A stretch of 7,172 nucleotides of DNA from JANWKQ01 sp040376605 (GCA_040376605.1 JBEIQI010000156.1:1-7172); one strand, 5' to 3'. Positions 1 to 6,841 are shown, counted from the first letter of the stretch. Numbers and translations are program-made. Notes: generated from the sequence alone by a model not told the origin.

Positions 1-206
1 ATTTATCATGGGGAGCCGGACCTAGAGCCTCTCAGTATCTAATTATAGGCGCTAAATGCCATGCGGCTATTTCTGGGAAATATTCCCCGGATATTGAAGA
101 TGTAAAGGCTGTTGCCAATAATGTGCTCAGACATCGTATTGTAAAAAATTATAAGGCGGAAGCAGAAGGTTATAAGGTAGAGGATATCATTAAAGAACTT
201 CTATAA
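1..206 (+). CDS. MoxR-type AAA+ ATPase, C-terminal fragment
   Basis: This is the last 67 codons of a gene that begins left of the window, read in the frame starting at base 3 and ending at TAA 204-206. The visible peptide starts LSWGAGPRASQYLIIGAKCH and continues with KYSPDIEDVKAVANNVLRHRI. This is the characteristic C-terminal lid of MoxR ATPases, where WGAGPRA is sensor-2-like and the pattern 'P-D-x-x-D-V-x-A-V-A ... V-L-R-H-R-I' is strongly conserved. MoxR proteins are cytoplasmic AAA+ chaperones that usually work with von Willebrand factor A-domain partners in maturing enzymes or envelope proteins. The partner genes would lie outside the window and cannot be assessed. The Walker A and B motifs are not visible. 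The gene runs tail-to-tail into the M28 peptidase gene with only 4 bp between the stop codons. Confidence 0.9.
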   Translation, partial: LSWGAGPRASQYLIIGAKCHAAISGKYSPDIEDVKAVANNVLRHRIVKNYKAEAEGYKVEDIIKELL

Positions 207-216
207 TTAGCTAATT
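205..216. repeat. 12-bp perfect palindrome spanning two convergent stops
   Basis: AATTAGCTAATT is its own reverse complement. It covers the end of the moxR TAA (204-206) and the TAG of the M28 peptidase (211-213 read on the minus strand). It is AT-rich with no U-tract, so it is a poor intrinsic terminator. It may be no more than a by-product of two facing stop codons. No other terminator is visible between these convergent genes. Confidence 0.5.
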
Positions 217-1956
217 CGCAAAAACCATTGACTTGGTTTCTATAATCCTTCCATCTATTACCAATGAATAATGGAGTAGCCCCGTTGCCCCATATCCATG
301 GGTATAAAGTACTTCATTGATTCCGGTCTGTATTTCAATTGGAATAATCCGAATTTGAACACCGTTAATGCTGGTAATAATGATCTCTGCCTTTTTATAT
401 TGAAAACTTTCCTTGGCTATAAATTGAATATAGGTAGATTCATCAAATGGATTGGGTCTGTTTTGCAGTAATTGAACCGATGGTTCCGCATCTACCACTC
501 CATTATCGATACTGCTGATATTAACAGTATATTCTCTGGATGGGAGGCTTTCAATACCATCATCATCCACCGACATGATGCTCACATAAATCACATTATT
601 AATAGAACTCACATCAAAACTATCGACTAGCGTATTTGTCATAGTAAAAACCGTATCCCAATCATGACTTGTGGATCTAACTCCCACCCGATAAGCATTG
701 TATTGAGTCTGATCGGTAACTTCTATCCGAATCATATTTGTGCCAATGGCAGTCAATAAAAAATCAGGTTGTTTCGGTCCAATGGCTGCCATGGCTGCGG
801 CATTTCCGTTGATATAAGCATTTCGAGCCAAGTATCTGAAATCCACAAAGAAGCTATCGATGATATCATCATTATCAGTATCGATTCCCAATGTATCTCT
901 AACAGAATGCTGACGATCGGTATAGGTTGTATCAGCAACATTGGCATCACCATGTTCGTTGGCAGAGGTATAACGAATGGATGGATAGTTCTTTTGTCTA
1001 AAAGGGACATGGTCTCCGGATCGGCCGGTTCGGTCCTCCGGGCTCATAATCCAAATTTCCATGGGTGTTTCAACATGGGGAAGCAGTTGTTCCTGATATT
1101 CTAATTTATTAAATCGAGCAAAACCTTTATGTTTTGAATTGAAATTTCCGAATGAAAAAATCCTTACATGGGTGCTGTCAACATTGCCAATTCCAGGGCA
1201 GGAGGGAGGTGAGCTGGTTTCACCACAGAGAATCCCACCAATCACATCATTATTTTGAACCGCCTTTACCTCGATATTATTTAATGTGGTAAAATCGGCA
1301 AACGCTTCGGCCCCATATAAGCCTTGTTCTTCGGCTGTAGTAATAAGGAATACAATGGTATGTTGATAGGTAAACTTACTCATAACCCTGGCTAATTCCA
1401 TCACTAAGGCGGTTCCACTGGCATTATCCTCAATTCCTTGTGCATTGCAAATAATATCGCAAACATCTTCACAACGGCTATCAATATGGCCTTCGATAAT
1501 GATGATGCTTTTATCTGACGTATCTGATCCGGGCAGGACAGCACATATATTTTTATGCTTGGTTATGGAGCAAATGGTTCGGTCGAACTGAAGGTAAAAT
1601 GGGACCAAACGATTCTCTTGTTGGAGCGAATATTCCTGAAATTTTTGAAATACCCATGTTCTGGCGGCTCCAATGCCTATTGAGGATGATAAGGTATCAC
1701 TGCCGCTGTTTCGATTTTTATAAGTGCTTAGCTGTATGATATTTGCTTTGATTGAATCAGGGGATATATCTCTCCAAATACCCAAAGAAATGCTATCTGG
1801 AAAGTTAATTACATTCGAAGAGGCATAGATAGATGGATTATAGTTGCCTTGTAAAATGCTCAAAACGGAGGGATTACTAACCGTTATATTGGTTTGAGCA
1901 CTCAAACTTGCCATTATTATGCTAACAAGGAGGATAGATAGAATCTTCGGTTTCAT
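211..1956 (-). CDS. Secreted M28-family zinc peptidase with T9SS sorting domain
   Basis: The 581-residue product begins at ATG (1954-1956) with a clear Sec signal peptide, residues 1-20, with likely cleavage after SLSA. The M28 catalytic domain spans about 65-390. It holds the expected two-zinc set: H157 and D159 in GHIDSR, bridging D177 in GIEDNASG, general base E209 and ligand E210 in AEEQGLYGA, D237 in NNDVIGG, and H350 in RQHSVRDT. The SGDHVPF motif (313-319) is also typical. Residues about 396-480 look like a fibronectin-III-type beta domain. The end (about 496-581, starting LLQNRPNPFDESTYIQF) matches a type A T9SS sorting domain, so the protein is probably exported and surface-attached or released. 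M28 enzymes are mostly aminopeptidases or carboxypeptidases; the substrate here is unknown. Unusual points are a Cys cluster (C162, C166, C170) beside the active site and a DxDxDxxxD calcium-loop-like run at 359-367. The gene appears monocistronic. Confidence 0.9.
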   Translation of the reverse strand: MKPKILSILLVSIIMASLSAQTNITVSNPSVLSILQGNYNPSIYASSNVINFPDSISLGIWRDISPDSIKANIIQLSTYKNRNSGSDTLSSSIGIGAARTWVFQKFQEYSLQQENRLVPFYLQFDRTICSITKHKNICAVLPGSDTSDKSIIIIEGHIDSRCEDVCDIICNAQGIEDNASGTALVMELARVMSKFTYQHTIVFLITTAEEQGLYGAEAFADFTTLNNIEVKAVQNNDVIGGILCGETSSPPSCPGIGNVDSTHVRIFSFGNFNSKHKGFARFNKLEYQEQLLPHVETPMEIWIMSPEDRTGRSGDHVPFRQKNYPSIRYTSANEHGDANVADTTYTDRQHSVRDTLGIDTDNDDIIDSFFVDFRYLARNAYINGNAAAMAAIGPKQPDFLLTAIGTNMIRIEVTDQTQYNAYRVGVRSTSHDWDTVFTMTNTLVDSFDVSSINNVIYVSIMSVDDDGIESLPSREYTVNISSIDNGVVDAEPSVQLLQNRPNPFDESTYIQFIAKESFQYKKAEIIITSINGVQIRIIPIEIQTGINEVLYTHGYGATGLLHYSLVIDGRIIETKSMVFAN

Positions 1957-1966
1957 TAATTATTCC

Positions 1967-1984
1967 TTTATACCAAGGTATAAA
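1967..1984. promoter_or_regulatory. Palindrome upstream of M28 peptidase gene, possible operator
   Basis: TTTATACCAAGGTATAAA has two 8-bp arms in perfect inverted symmetry around a 2-bp AA centre. It sits 10 bp upstream of the M28 start codon and about 50 bp upstream of the divergent GNAT start. Read on the minus strand it contains TACCTTGG, one base from the Bacteroidota -7 box TAnnTTTG, but no good -33 TTTG lies at the right distance. It could be a dimeric-regulator site or a hairpin in the M28 5' leader. The dyad is seen directly; the role is inferred. Confidence 0.4.
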
Positions 1985-2035
1985 AAAACACCATGAGTTG
2001 TATTTTTTGTTTAGATAGATTCTTAAATTTAGCTT

Positions 2036-2491
2036 ATGGAAAAACAAATCGAACATATTACCTATAGCACCAATAAAGACTTATTAAACTTACCATTAAT
2101 CCATGCCTATTTGAGTGAACAAAGTTATTGGGCTAAAAATATACCAGAAGATACCGTTCAAAAGGCCATAGAAAACTCTATTTGTTTTGGGGCTTATAGC
2201 GAGCATGGTCAATTAGCCTTTGCCAGGGTCGTTACAGATCAGGCTACCTTTGGATATTTATGCGACGTTTTTGTATTAGGTGATTATCGAGGACAAGGTA
2301 TTTCGAAACATCTTATGGAATTTATTCAGGAGGTAATTAGTCAATTAAACCTTCGCAGATTTATGTTAGCTACCTTGGATGCTCATTCATTATATACTCA
2401 ATATGGATTCACTCAACTTAAACATCCTGAGAGAATTATGGAAATAAATAGGCCTACAATCTATGGCGATCCATCCAATATCTGTACCTAA
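2036..2491 (+). CDS. GNAT-family N-acetyltransferase
   Basis: The 151-residue cytoplasmic protein has a complete GNAT core. The acetyl-CoA pyrophosphate loop (motif A) is at about 78-94, VFVLGDYRGQGISKHLM, with the R-G-Q-G-I-S signature. Motif B, DAHSLYTQYGF, is at 115-125. The N-terminal SYWAKNIP (30-37) and the FGAYSEHGQLAFARVVTD strand pair resemble a widespread subgroup of small, uncharacterised bacterial GNATs. The acceptor substrate cannot be told from sequence; small molecules or protein amines are both possible. The ATG start gives the usual length for the group. No Shine-Dalgarno sequence precedes it, which is common in Bacteroidota. The gene stands alone, divergent from the M28 peptidase gene and convergent with the Omp28-like gene, with a shared terminator just after its stop. 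Confidence 0.88.
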   Translation: MEKQIEHITYSTNKDLLNLPLIHAYLSEQSYWAKNIPEDTVQKAIENSICFGAYSEHGQLAFARVVTDQATFGYLCDVFVLGDYRGQGISKHLMEFIQEVISQLNLRRFMLATLDAHSLYTQYGFTQLKHPERIMEINRPTIYGDPSNICT

Positions 2492-2513
2492 TTTTCGTGG
2501 GGTATTTTCATAA

Positions 2514-2545
2514 AAAAATCCCTTCAGTTTTATGAAGGGATTTTT
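2514..2545. terminator. Bidirectional intrinsic terminator
   Basis: Arms 2514-2526 (AAAAATCCCTTCA) and 2533-2545 (TGAAGGGATTTTT) are perfectly complementary over 13 bp around a 6-nt loop. The T run ends the plus-strand transcript. A seven-A run at 2512-2518 gives a U-tract on the minus strand. It lies 22 bp after the GNAT stop and 19 bp after the stop of the Omp28-like gene, so it can end both convergent transcripts. Confidence 0.88.
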
Positions 2546-2564
2546 AAAATAGGTTTCTATTTAC

Positions 2565-3629
2565 TTATTGTTTGATAATTCTCTGACTTGAATTTCCAAG
2601 TCTTAAAAGATAAATTCCAGCAGGCTGATCGGTTAAATCGATGCTAAACGGTGCTCCTGAAACTAGATTTACTTCTTTATTCATAATAATTTCACCAAGC
2701 ATATTGGTTACTGTAAGTTGCTCTATGCCTTCTGTGTTGGCTGCAATATTTACAATTCCATCTGTTGGGTTAGGATAAACGGCATTGATAATTGAAGCTT
2801 CTTCATCTACCCCAACGTTATAATTAATGATGGTGATGTTACTGGTGCTATTGGCATTAACAATTTCTCTATCTGCTGTAGTGGATCCATCATAACGAGA
2901 CACCATGCCTACAACAAAAATTTCATTCGCATCTATATTAGCAGGTAGGGTATAATTATATAACTTGGTAAAAGTTTCTCCAGCAGTAATGCTGGTAGGT
3001 AAACTCAAATTGGTTCCATAGGCTCCACCAAAATAATAACGAGCAACATAATCATGGGTATATCCAACAATTGGATTTCCTAAACCATATAAAGGATGTC
3101 CTGAAGTACCATTGTAATAGTTAACCTGGTTATAATCCGAACCAGAGCCTGTAACTCCATTTTCAACCAGAATTCCGTTAAATCTAAGGTTACCCGATTC
3201 ATTACCGGTAAACGTAGCCCGGATATAAACGCTTAGTTTACGGGTTGTTGGATTATATAATACTGAATCAAAGGTTACATCTAAACTGGTTGGACCTGCT
3301 GATAAGGCACTAGATGTAGCAGACATCCAAGAGGATCTTGAAATGGCATCCCCTTGACGGTTAATGGTTCCTTGAGGAAAACCACCCACATAAAAACTGG
3401 AAAGGGTGTTACCTGCTGAAAAATCCATTCCATCGCCGTTATGCACGCAAACCCCAATCGCATTTTGATAGGTACTTAATACATTCTCAAGGATTAAATG
3501 CCCATCAGGACAATAACCGCACCATGCCCCAGTATGTTCCTCTAATAATACTTTTTGCACCGAAGTTTGTGCTTGTAAATAGCTGCCTAACAGCAATGAG
3601 CCTAAAATGATGGGTAATTGTCTTTTCAT
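2565..3629 (-). CDS. Omp28-like thioredoxin-motif protein with T9SS sorting domain
   Basis: The chosen start is ATG 3627-3629, giving 354 residues. It places a textbook signal peptide (MKRQLPIILGSLLLGSYLQA, 1-20) at the N-terminus. A longer frame from a TTG at 3713 would put 28 unrelated residues in front of it. Shortly after cleavage comes EEHTGAWCGYCPDG, a thioredoxin-like CxxC (C37, C40), and GGFPQGTINR supplies the likely cis-proline (P85). Both are typical of Omp28-related Bacteroidota proteins. Residues about 115-270 form a beta-rich middle domain. The tail AVYPNPTDG ... LLRLGNSSQRIIKQ (about 283-354) is a T9SS type A sorting domain. The likely location is the cell surface or outside the cell. 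A thiol-disulfide role is suggested by the CGYC motif but not proven; Omp28 itself has no firmly established function. Confidence 0.87.
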   Translation of the reverse strand: MKRQLPIILGSLLLGSYLQAQTSVQKVLLEEHTGAWCGYCPDGHLILENVLSTYQNAIGVCVHNGDGMDFSAGNTLSSFYVGGFPQGTINRQGDAISRSSWMSATSSALSAGPTSLDVTFDSVLYNPTTRKLSVYIRATFTGNESGNLRFNGILVENGVTGSGSDYNQVNYYNGTSGHPLYGLGNPIVGYTHDYVARYYFGGAYGTNLSLPTSITAGETFTKLYNYTLPANIDANEIFVVGMVSRYDGSTTADREIVNANSTSNITIINYNVGVDEEASIINAVYPNPTDGIVNIAANTEGIEQLTVTNMLGEIIMNKEVNLVSGAPFSIDLTDQPAGIYLLRLGNSSQRIIKQ

Positions 3630-3651
3630 TTCATATAATTTTAAGTAAAAA

Positions 3652-3683
3652 TAAAGATATACACCCGGTTTACAAATGTCAAA
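3652..3683 (-). promoter_or_regulatory. Bacteroidota-type promoter for the Omp28-like gene
   Basis: On the minus strand, TTTG (3680-3683) is followed after 20 bp by TATCTTTA (3652-3659). This matches the Bacteroidota sigma-ABfr consensus (-33 TTTG, about 19 bp, -7 TAnnTTTG) except for the final base. The -7 box lies 22 bp upstream of the ATG at 3629, leaving a short leader. The position supports the ATG start over the upstream TTG at 3713, which would lie outside such a transcript. Confidence 0.5.
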
Positions 3684-3801
3684 TTTGATTAATCCTTGTA
3701 GAAATAGTTCCAACTAGGTGCATGAATATTTGGGCTTTTTTCCTCCTCTAATTCGAGATATCGGTCAAAAATTGCGTTATTCGCATATATTGTTTCTATT
3801 T

Positions 3802-4329
3802 ATGCAATTACACGATAAAGAATTTGACCTGTTTATTCCTGAACAGAGCCTTCAAGATAAAATGAGTTCCATGTCTGCAGACATCAATAAAGACTATGTC
3901 GATAAAGAAATTCACTTTGTTGCCATTTTAAATGGAGCCTTTATGTTTGCAGCAGATTTGATAAAAAACATCCATGTTCCTTGTTATACTCATTTTATTA
4001 AAGTTCGATCCTACCAAGGGACTCAATCCACCGGTTCTGTTTCCAGCATTATTGGATTAACGGAATCTCTCGAAGGGAAAGAGGTAATTATCTTAGAAGA
4101 TATTGTGGATACCGGGGCAACCATGAACCATGTATACTACGAATTGTTAAAATTGAAGCCATTATCCTTGAAAGTAGCGTCACTACTAATGAAACCCGAT
4201 GTTTATGAAGGTGATATAAAAATTGATTATCTTTGCTTTTCAATCCCAAACAAATTTGTAGTAGGCTATGGACTGGATTACGACGGTTTGGGAAGGAATT
4301 TGAAGGATATATACCAATTAAAAAGTTAA
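3802..4329 (+). CDS. hpt: Hypoxanthine phosphoribosyltransferase
   Basis: Starting at ATG 3802 the product has 175 residues, close to the usual bacterial Hpt length. It is a cytoplasmic purine-salvage enzyme that joins hypoxanthine (or guanine) to PRPP to give IMP (or GMP). The PRPP-binding loop VIILEDIVDTGATM (95-108) carries the E99-D100 pair and D103-T104-G105. The pyrophosphate loop is ILNGAFMFAADL (42-53). The base-binding region IPNKFVVGYGLDYDGLGRNL (148-167), with K140, F152 and D159, aligns with human HPRT K165, F186 and D193. The open frame extends upstream to a GTG at 3718, but those 28 residues resemble nothing in the family. The gene is divergent from the Omp28-like gene (172-bp gap) and leads a two-gene unit with adk, 5 bp downstream. 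Confidence 0.94.
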   Translation: MQLHDKEFDLFIPEQSLQDKMSSMSADINKDYVDKEIHFVAILNGAFMFAADLIKNIHVPCYTHFIKVRSYQGTQSTGSVSSIIGLTESLEGKEVIILEDIVDTGATMNHVYYELLKLKPLSLKVASLLMKPDVYEGDIKIDYLCFSIPNKFVVGYGLDYDGLGRNLKDIYQLKS

Positions 4330-4334
4330 GAAAG

Positions 4335-4915
4335 ATGTTAAACCTGGTTTTGTTTGGACCGCCCGGAGCTGGTAAAGGAACTCAATCACAGAAATTAGTA
4401 GAAAAATACAATTTAGTTCATTTATCTACTGGCGATATTTTCCGTTTTAATATTAAAAATGCGACAGAACTGGGCACCTTAGCTAAATCCTACATGGATA
4501 AAGGCGAATTGGTCCCTGATGAAGTAACCATTAATATGCTTAAAGCCGAAGTAGTGAAAATAGCACTGCTGCCGGTTTTATATTCGATGGATTCCCCAGA
4601 ACCATTCCTCAGGCCGAAGCCTTGGATACTTTGTTATCTAGCATGAACAGTTCAATTACACTTATGGTAGCTTTAGAAGTACCTGAAGAGGAATTATTGA
4701 AGAGACTTTTATTAAGAGGCAAAGATAGTGGAAGAGCGGATGATGTTGACCCCAACATTATTGCGAACCGTATCAAGGTTTACCATGATCAAACGGCTGT
4801 TGCTGCTGATTTTTACAATAAACAAGGTAAGTTTCACAGTGTTCAGGGAGTAGGAGAAATCAATGATATCTTTAACTCTATTTGTACAGTTATTAACGAA
4901 CATGTATTAGTCTAA
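4335..4915 (+). CDS. adk: Adenylate kinase, reading frame broken by a one-base shift
   Basis: Adk interconverts ATP + AMP and 2 ADP in the cytoplasm. The first frame, from ATG 4335, encodes the P-loop GPPGAGKGT (8-16) and the AMP-binding LSTGDIFR (30-37), then loses homology after ...AEVVK (K75) and stops at 4644-4646. The family sequence resumes in the frame one base back at 4562: STAAGFIFDGFPRTIPQAEA, then LRGKDSGRADD with a short zinc-free LID, to TAA 4913-4915. One extra A in the AAAA run at 4557-4560 would restore V-K-N-S-T-A-A-G and a 193-residue protein of normal length. Every part is present and conserved, so this is a recent change or a sequencing or assembly error rather than an old pseudogene; adk is normally essential. 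The gene follows hpt by 5 bp, with AAGAAAG before the ATG as a possible weak ribosome-binding site. Confidence 0.9.
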
Positions 4916-4949
4916 CAAAGGCCACTGAGCTTCAACGTTTACTTCTTAA

Positions 4950-4975
4950 TTCGTTTGTTCAATTGTTCGTTTGTT
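4950..4975. repeat. Short direct repeat at the capA 3' end
   Basis: TTCGTTTGTT occurs at 4950-4959 and again at 4966-4975, a 16-bp period. The second copy overlaps the stop codon of the capA-like gene (4974-4976). The convergent adk/capA gap (4916-4973) has no clear hairpin terminator. The repeat is probably low-complexity sequence or a small local duplication. Confidence 0.4.
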
Positions 4976-6170
4976 AATCTCGACTTATCCGAACACCATC
5001 ACCGATTGTCTTTTTGGTATCATTCAAGAATTGAACCGCTAATAGGGAATCGGCTTCAGGTAAATTAAACTGAGCTCCGTTTTTATCCCAATTGTTTAAT
5101 GGAATAGCTACATAACTTCGGTTTGCTTCATTTTTTCTTACCCAAAAAGGATAATAACAATAATCATGTAAATAGGTTTTTCCTTCTACCTTACAAATCG
5201 TTACTTCTGCAAAAATTCCACCATCCTTATAACGATCGCGTTGGTTACATAAGAAGTTTCCTACTGAATAAAATACCGGAACTACCCTTGAGCTATCTCT
5301 GGCCGAGGGAAATGTCTTAATGGGTTGCACAACATGTGGATGAGCTCCAAATACCAAATCTACTCCATTGGCTGCCATCATTTTGGCAAATCGTTCTTGT
5401 CGGTCGCTTTCCGTTCTGCTATATTCTTCACCCCAATGCATAATGGAGATAATAAAATCTGGGTTTTTTGCCTTCGCTTTTTTAATACCGTCCATAATGG
5501 AAACGCTGTCTATAATATTTACATAGTTGGGTCCATAAACGGGAATACCATTGGTACTATAGGTATAATTCAGGATGGCTATTTTTATCCCTTTTACCTC
5601 AATAAAACTAGGATGGTTCTTTTCAAACATGGTCGTATCATTAAAGCTACCGGTATGAGGTATTTTTAATGAATCTAATACATAATTGGTGCGACGGATT
5701 CCCGAATTTCCTCTATCTGCACAATGGTTATTGGCCAAGGCCATATAATCAAATCCCGCTTTTTTGGCATCTGCTGCCAATGCATCCGGACTGGTAAACA
5801 TAGGGTAACCGGTATAGGGTGGTCCATTAAGGGTAGTTTCAAGATTTAAAATGGCATAATCAGCTTTCTCGATATAGGGCTTTATATAGGTATAAGATGT
5901 ATCATAACAATAGGTGCCGTTTTTTAATCCAGAATTAATCCATGGCATATGTCCCATTAAATCCCCAGAAAAAACAATTTTAATGCTCACCGAATCTTTT
6001 TGCTGATCAAGAATGATTGGTTTTGGTTGATTTTTTTTACTGAAATTAAGGAGTATTAGAACAATAGGAATGATAGCCACAGCAGTTACTATAGCTATTA
6101 TTACACCCCTTTTATTGGGTTTTACTTTTTTAATTTCAGATGATGCTGAATGGTTCCTATCACTATCCAT
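4974..6170 (-). CDS. CapA/PgsA-family protein, membrane-anchored
   Basis: The 398-residue product starts at ATG 6168-6170; a longer frame begins at TTG 6183-6185 and adds only five residues. A charged N-terminus is followed by one membrane helix at about 22-42 with KPNKRG before it, so the main domain should face the periplasm. That domain has the calcineurin-like fold motifs of the CapA/PgsA family in order: GDLMGH (D70), LNLETTL (N109, E111), ANNHCADRG (N148, H149, D152), HWGEEY (H245, E248), GAHPHVVQ (H277, H279) and YSVGNF. These residues bind metals in related phosphoesterases. The name comes from poly-gamma-glutamate capsule synthesis in Bacillus, but no capB or capC homologue is nearby, so a capsule role is not supported; a phosphoesterase-like envelope function is possible. 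The gene is last in a probable leftward operon and overlaps the upstream yhhN-like gene by 49 nt, suggesting coupled translation. Confidence 0.88.
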   Translation of the reverse strand: MDSDRNHSASSEIKKVKPNKRGVIIAIVTAVAIIPIVLILLNFSKKNQPKPIILDQQKDSVSIKIVFSGDLMGHMPWINSGLKNGTYCYDTSYTYIKPYIEKADYAILNLETTLNGPPYTGYPMFTSPDALAADAKKAGFDYMALANNHCADRGNSGIRRTNYVLDSLKIPHTGSFNDTTMFEKNHPSFIEVKGIKIAILNYTYSTNGIPVYGPNYVNIIDSVSIMDGIKKAKAKNPDFIISIMHWGEEYSRTESDRQERFAKMMAANGVDLVFGAHPHVVQPIKTFPSARDSSRVVPVFYSVGNFLCNQRDRYKDGGIFAEVTICKVEGKTYLHDYCYYPFWVRKNEANRSYVAIPLNNWDKNGAQFNLPEADSLLAVQFLNDTKKTIGDGVRISRD

Positions 6171-6841
6171 ATTTGAGCTAAACAATAAGTTAACATGATC
6201 AATAAATTGGCATTCGTTAGAGGTGCTACAAATTTATTGATTGCAATGAGACTATCCGAAACAACAAAAGTAAAGGCCCCCATAATGATGAAACCTGCAC
6301 TCCATTTATTCGTCGAACCTATTCGCCATAAAGCAAATAAACTCATGGTTACAATGGTTAAAGCATATACCGAAACGGGAATTAAAAAAGGTCGGTTAGC
6401 CTGACTGCTGTTAATATGCGGGAATATATAACTATACAAAACAATCAAATAAAATAAAGGTATTAAGGCCAATACAAACTTATTGATAAACGATAGTTTA
6501 TAGCCACTTTTCTTGGTATTATTAATGAATGCAGCTATATAAAACAAATGGCAAATCAGAAAGGATGCTAATCCAAACACGAATAAATTCTCCTTATTAA
6601 ACATTAACAGGATATCACCCATCCAGCCAAAGATCAAGCCCAATAAAATAAGTTTATCAAAGGAAGATTTAAATTTAGTGTTAACCCATAGAAATAACAT
6701 TAAAACGGGCATTAATAAAGGCTTGGCAATAAATAAAACCGTGGTTGATCCTTGACCATGAAATAGCCATTCTCCCCACATTTCTATGAGGGCCACGATG
6801 GAATACAGAATTACAAATGGAATTAAGCTTTTAATCTTCAC
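6122..6841 (-). CDS. YhhN/TMEM86-family membrane protein (lysoplasmalogenase-like)
   Basis: The 239-residue, very hydrophobic protein has about seven to eight membrane helices. The start is GTG (6839-6841). An in-frame TGA lies three codons upstream, and the next ATG (residue 21) would remove the first helix, so GTG is the best choice. YhhN-family motifs are KPLLMP (40-45), GWMGDILLMF (72-81), SDSLIAINKF (195-204) and YCLAQ (219-223). The two conserved acidic residues, D76 in GDILL and D196 in SDSL, are the proposed catalytic pair. Characterised members hydrolyse the vinyl-ether bond of lysoplasmalogens. Whether this organism makes such lipids is not visible, so the substrate is uncertain. 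It follows a second YhhN paralogue by 71 bp and overlaps the capA-like gene by 49 nt, suggesting one transcript. Confidence 0.85.
   Translation of the reverse strand: MKIKSLIPFVILYSIVALIEMWGEWLFHGQGSTTVLFIAKPLLMPVLMLFLWVNTKFKSSFDKLILLGLIFGWMGDILLMFNKENLFVFGLASFLICHLFYIAAFINNTKKSGYKLSFINKFVLALIPLFYLIVLYSYIFPHINSSQANRPFLIPVSVYALTIVTMSLFALWRIGSTNKWSAGFIIMGAFTFVVSDSLIAINKFVAPLTNANLLIMLTYCLAQIWIVIGTIQHHLKLKK

Noticed and set aside
769..1104. Plus-strand open frame of 111 codons inside the M28 gene
   Set aside because: It is antisense to a well-supported peptidase, has no recognisable domain, and its low-complexity Ile/Ser content mirrors the codons of the real gene.
2006..2031. Possible promoter for the GNAT gene (TTTG 2006-2009, TAAATTTA 2024-2031)
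   Set aside because: The spacing is only 14 bp instead of about 19, and the -7-like box would end 4 bp before the ATG.
3630..3713. Extension of the Omp28-like protein from a TTG at 3713
   Set aside because: It would bury the signal peptide behind 28 residues and lies upstream of the likely promoter; ATG 3629 begins directly with the signal peptide.
3725..3732. AATATTTG as a -7 box for hpt
   Set aside because: It is one base from TAnnTTTG, but no TTTG-like -33 element occurs at 17-22 bp upstream, so the hpt promoter remains unassigned.
3773..3785. TGCG-TTATT-CGCA inverted repeat upstream of hpt
   Set aside because: A 4-bp stem is expected by chance and is too weak to support a regulatory hairpin.
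3718..3801. N-terminal extension of Hpt from a GTG at 3718
   Set aside because: The 28 extra residues do not resemble the family, and ATG 3802 gives the normal Hpt length.
4554..4562. Programmed -1 frameshifting in adk
   Set aside because: The site reads GTG AAA ATA, which is not a canonical X-XXY-YYZ slippery heptamer. The A run is only four long, too short for typical polymerase slippage, and adenylate kinases are not known to use recoding.
6171..6185. TTG start for the capA-like gene
   Set aside because: It adds only five residues and increases the overlap with the yhhN-like gene; the ATG at 6170 is the simpler start.
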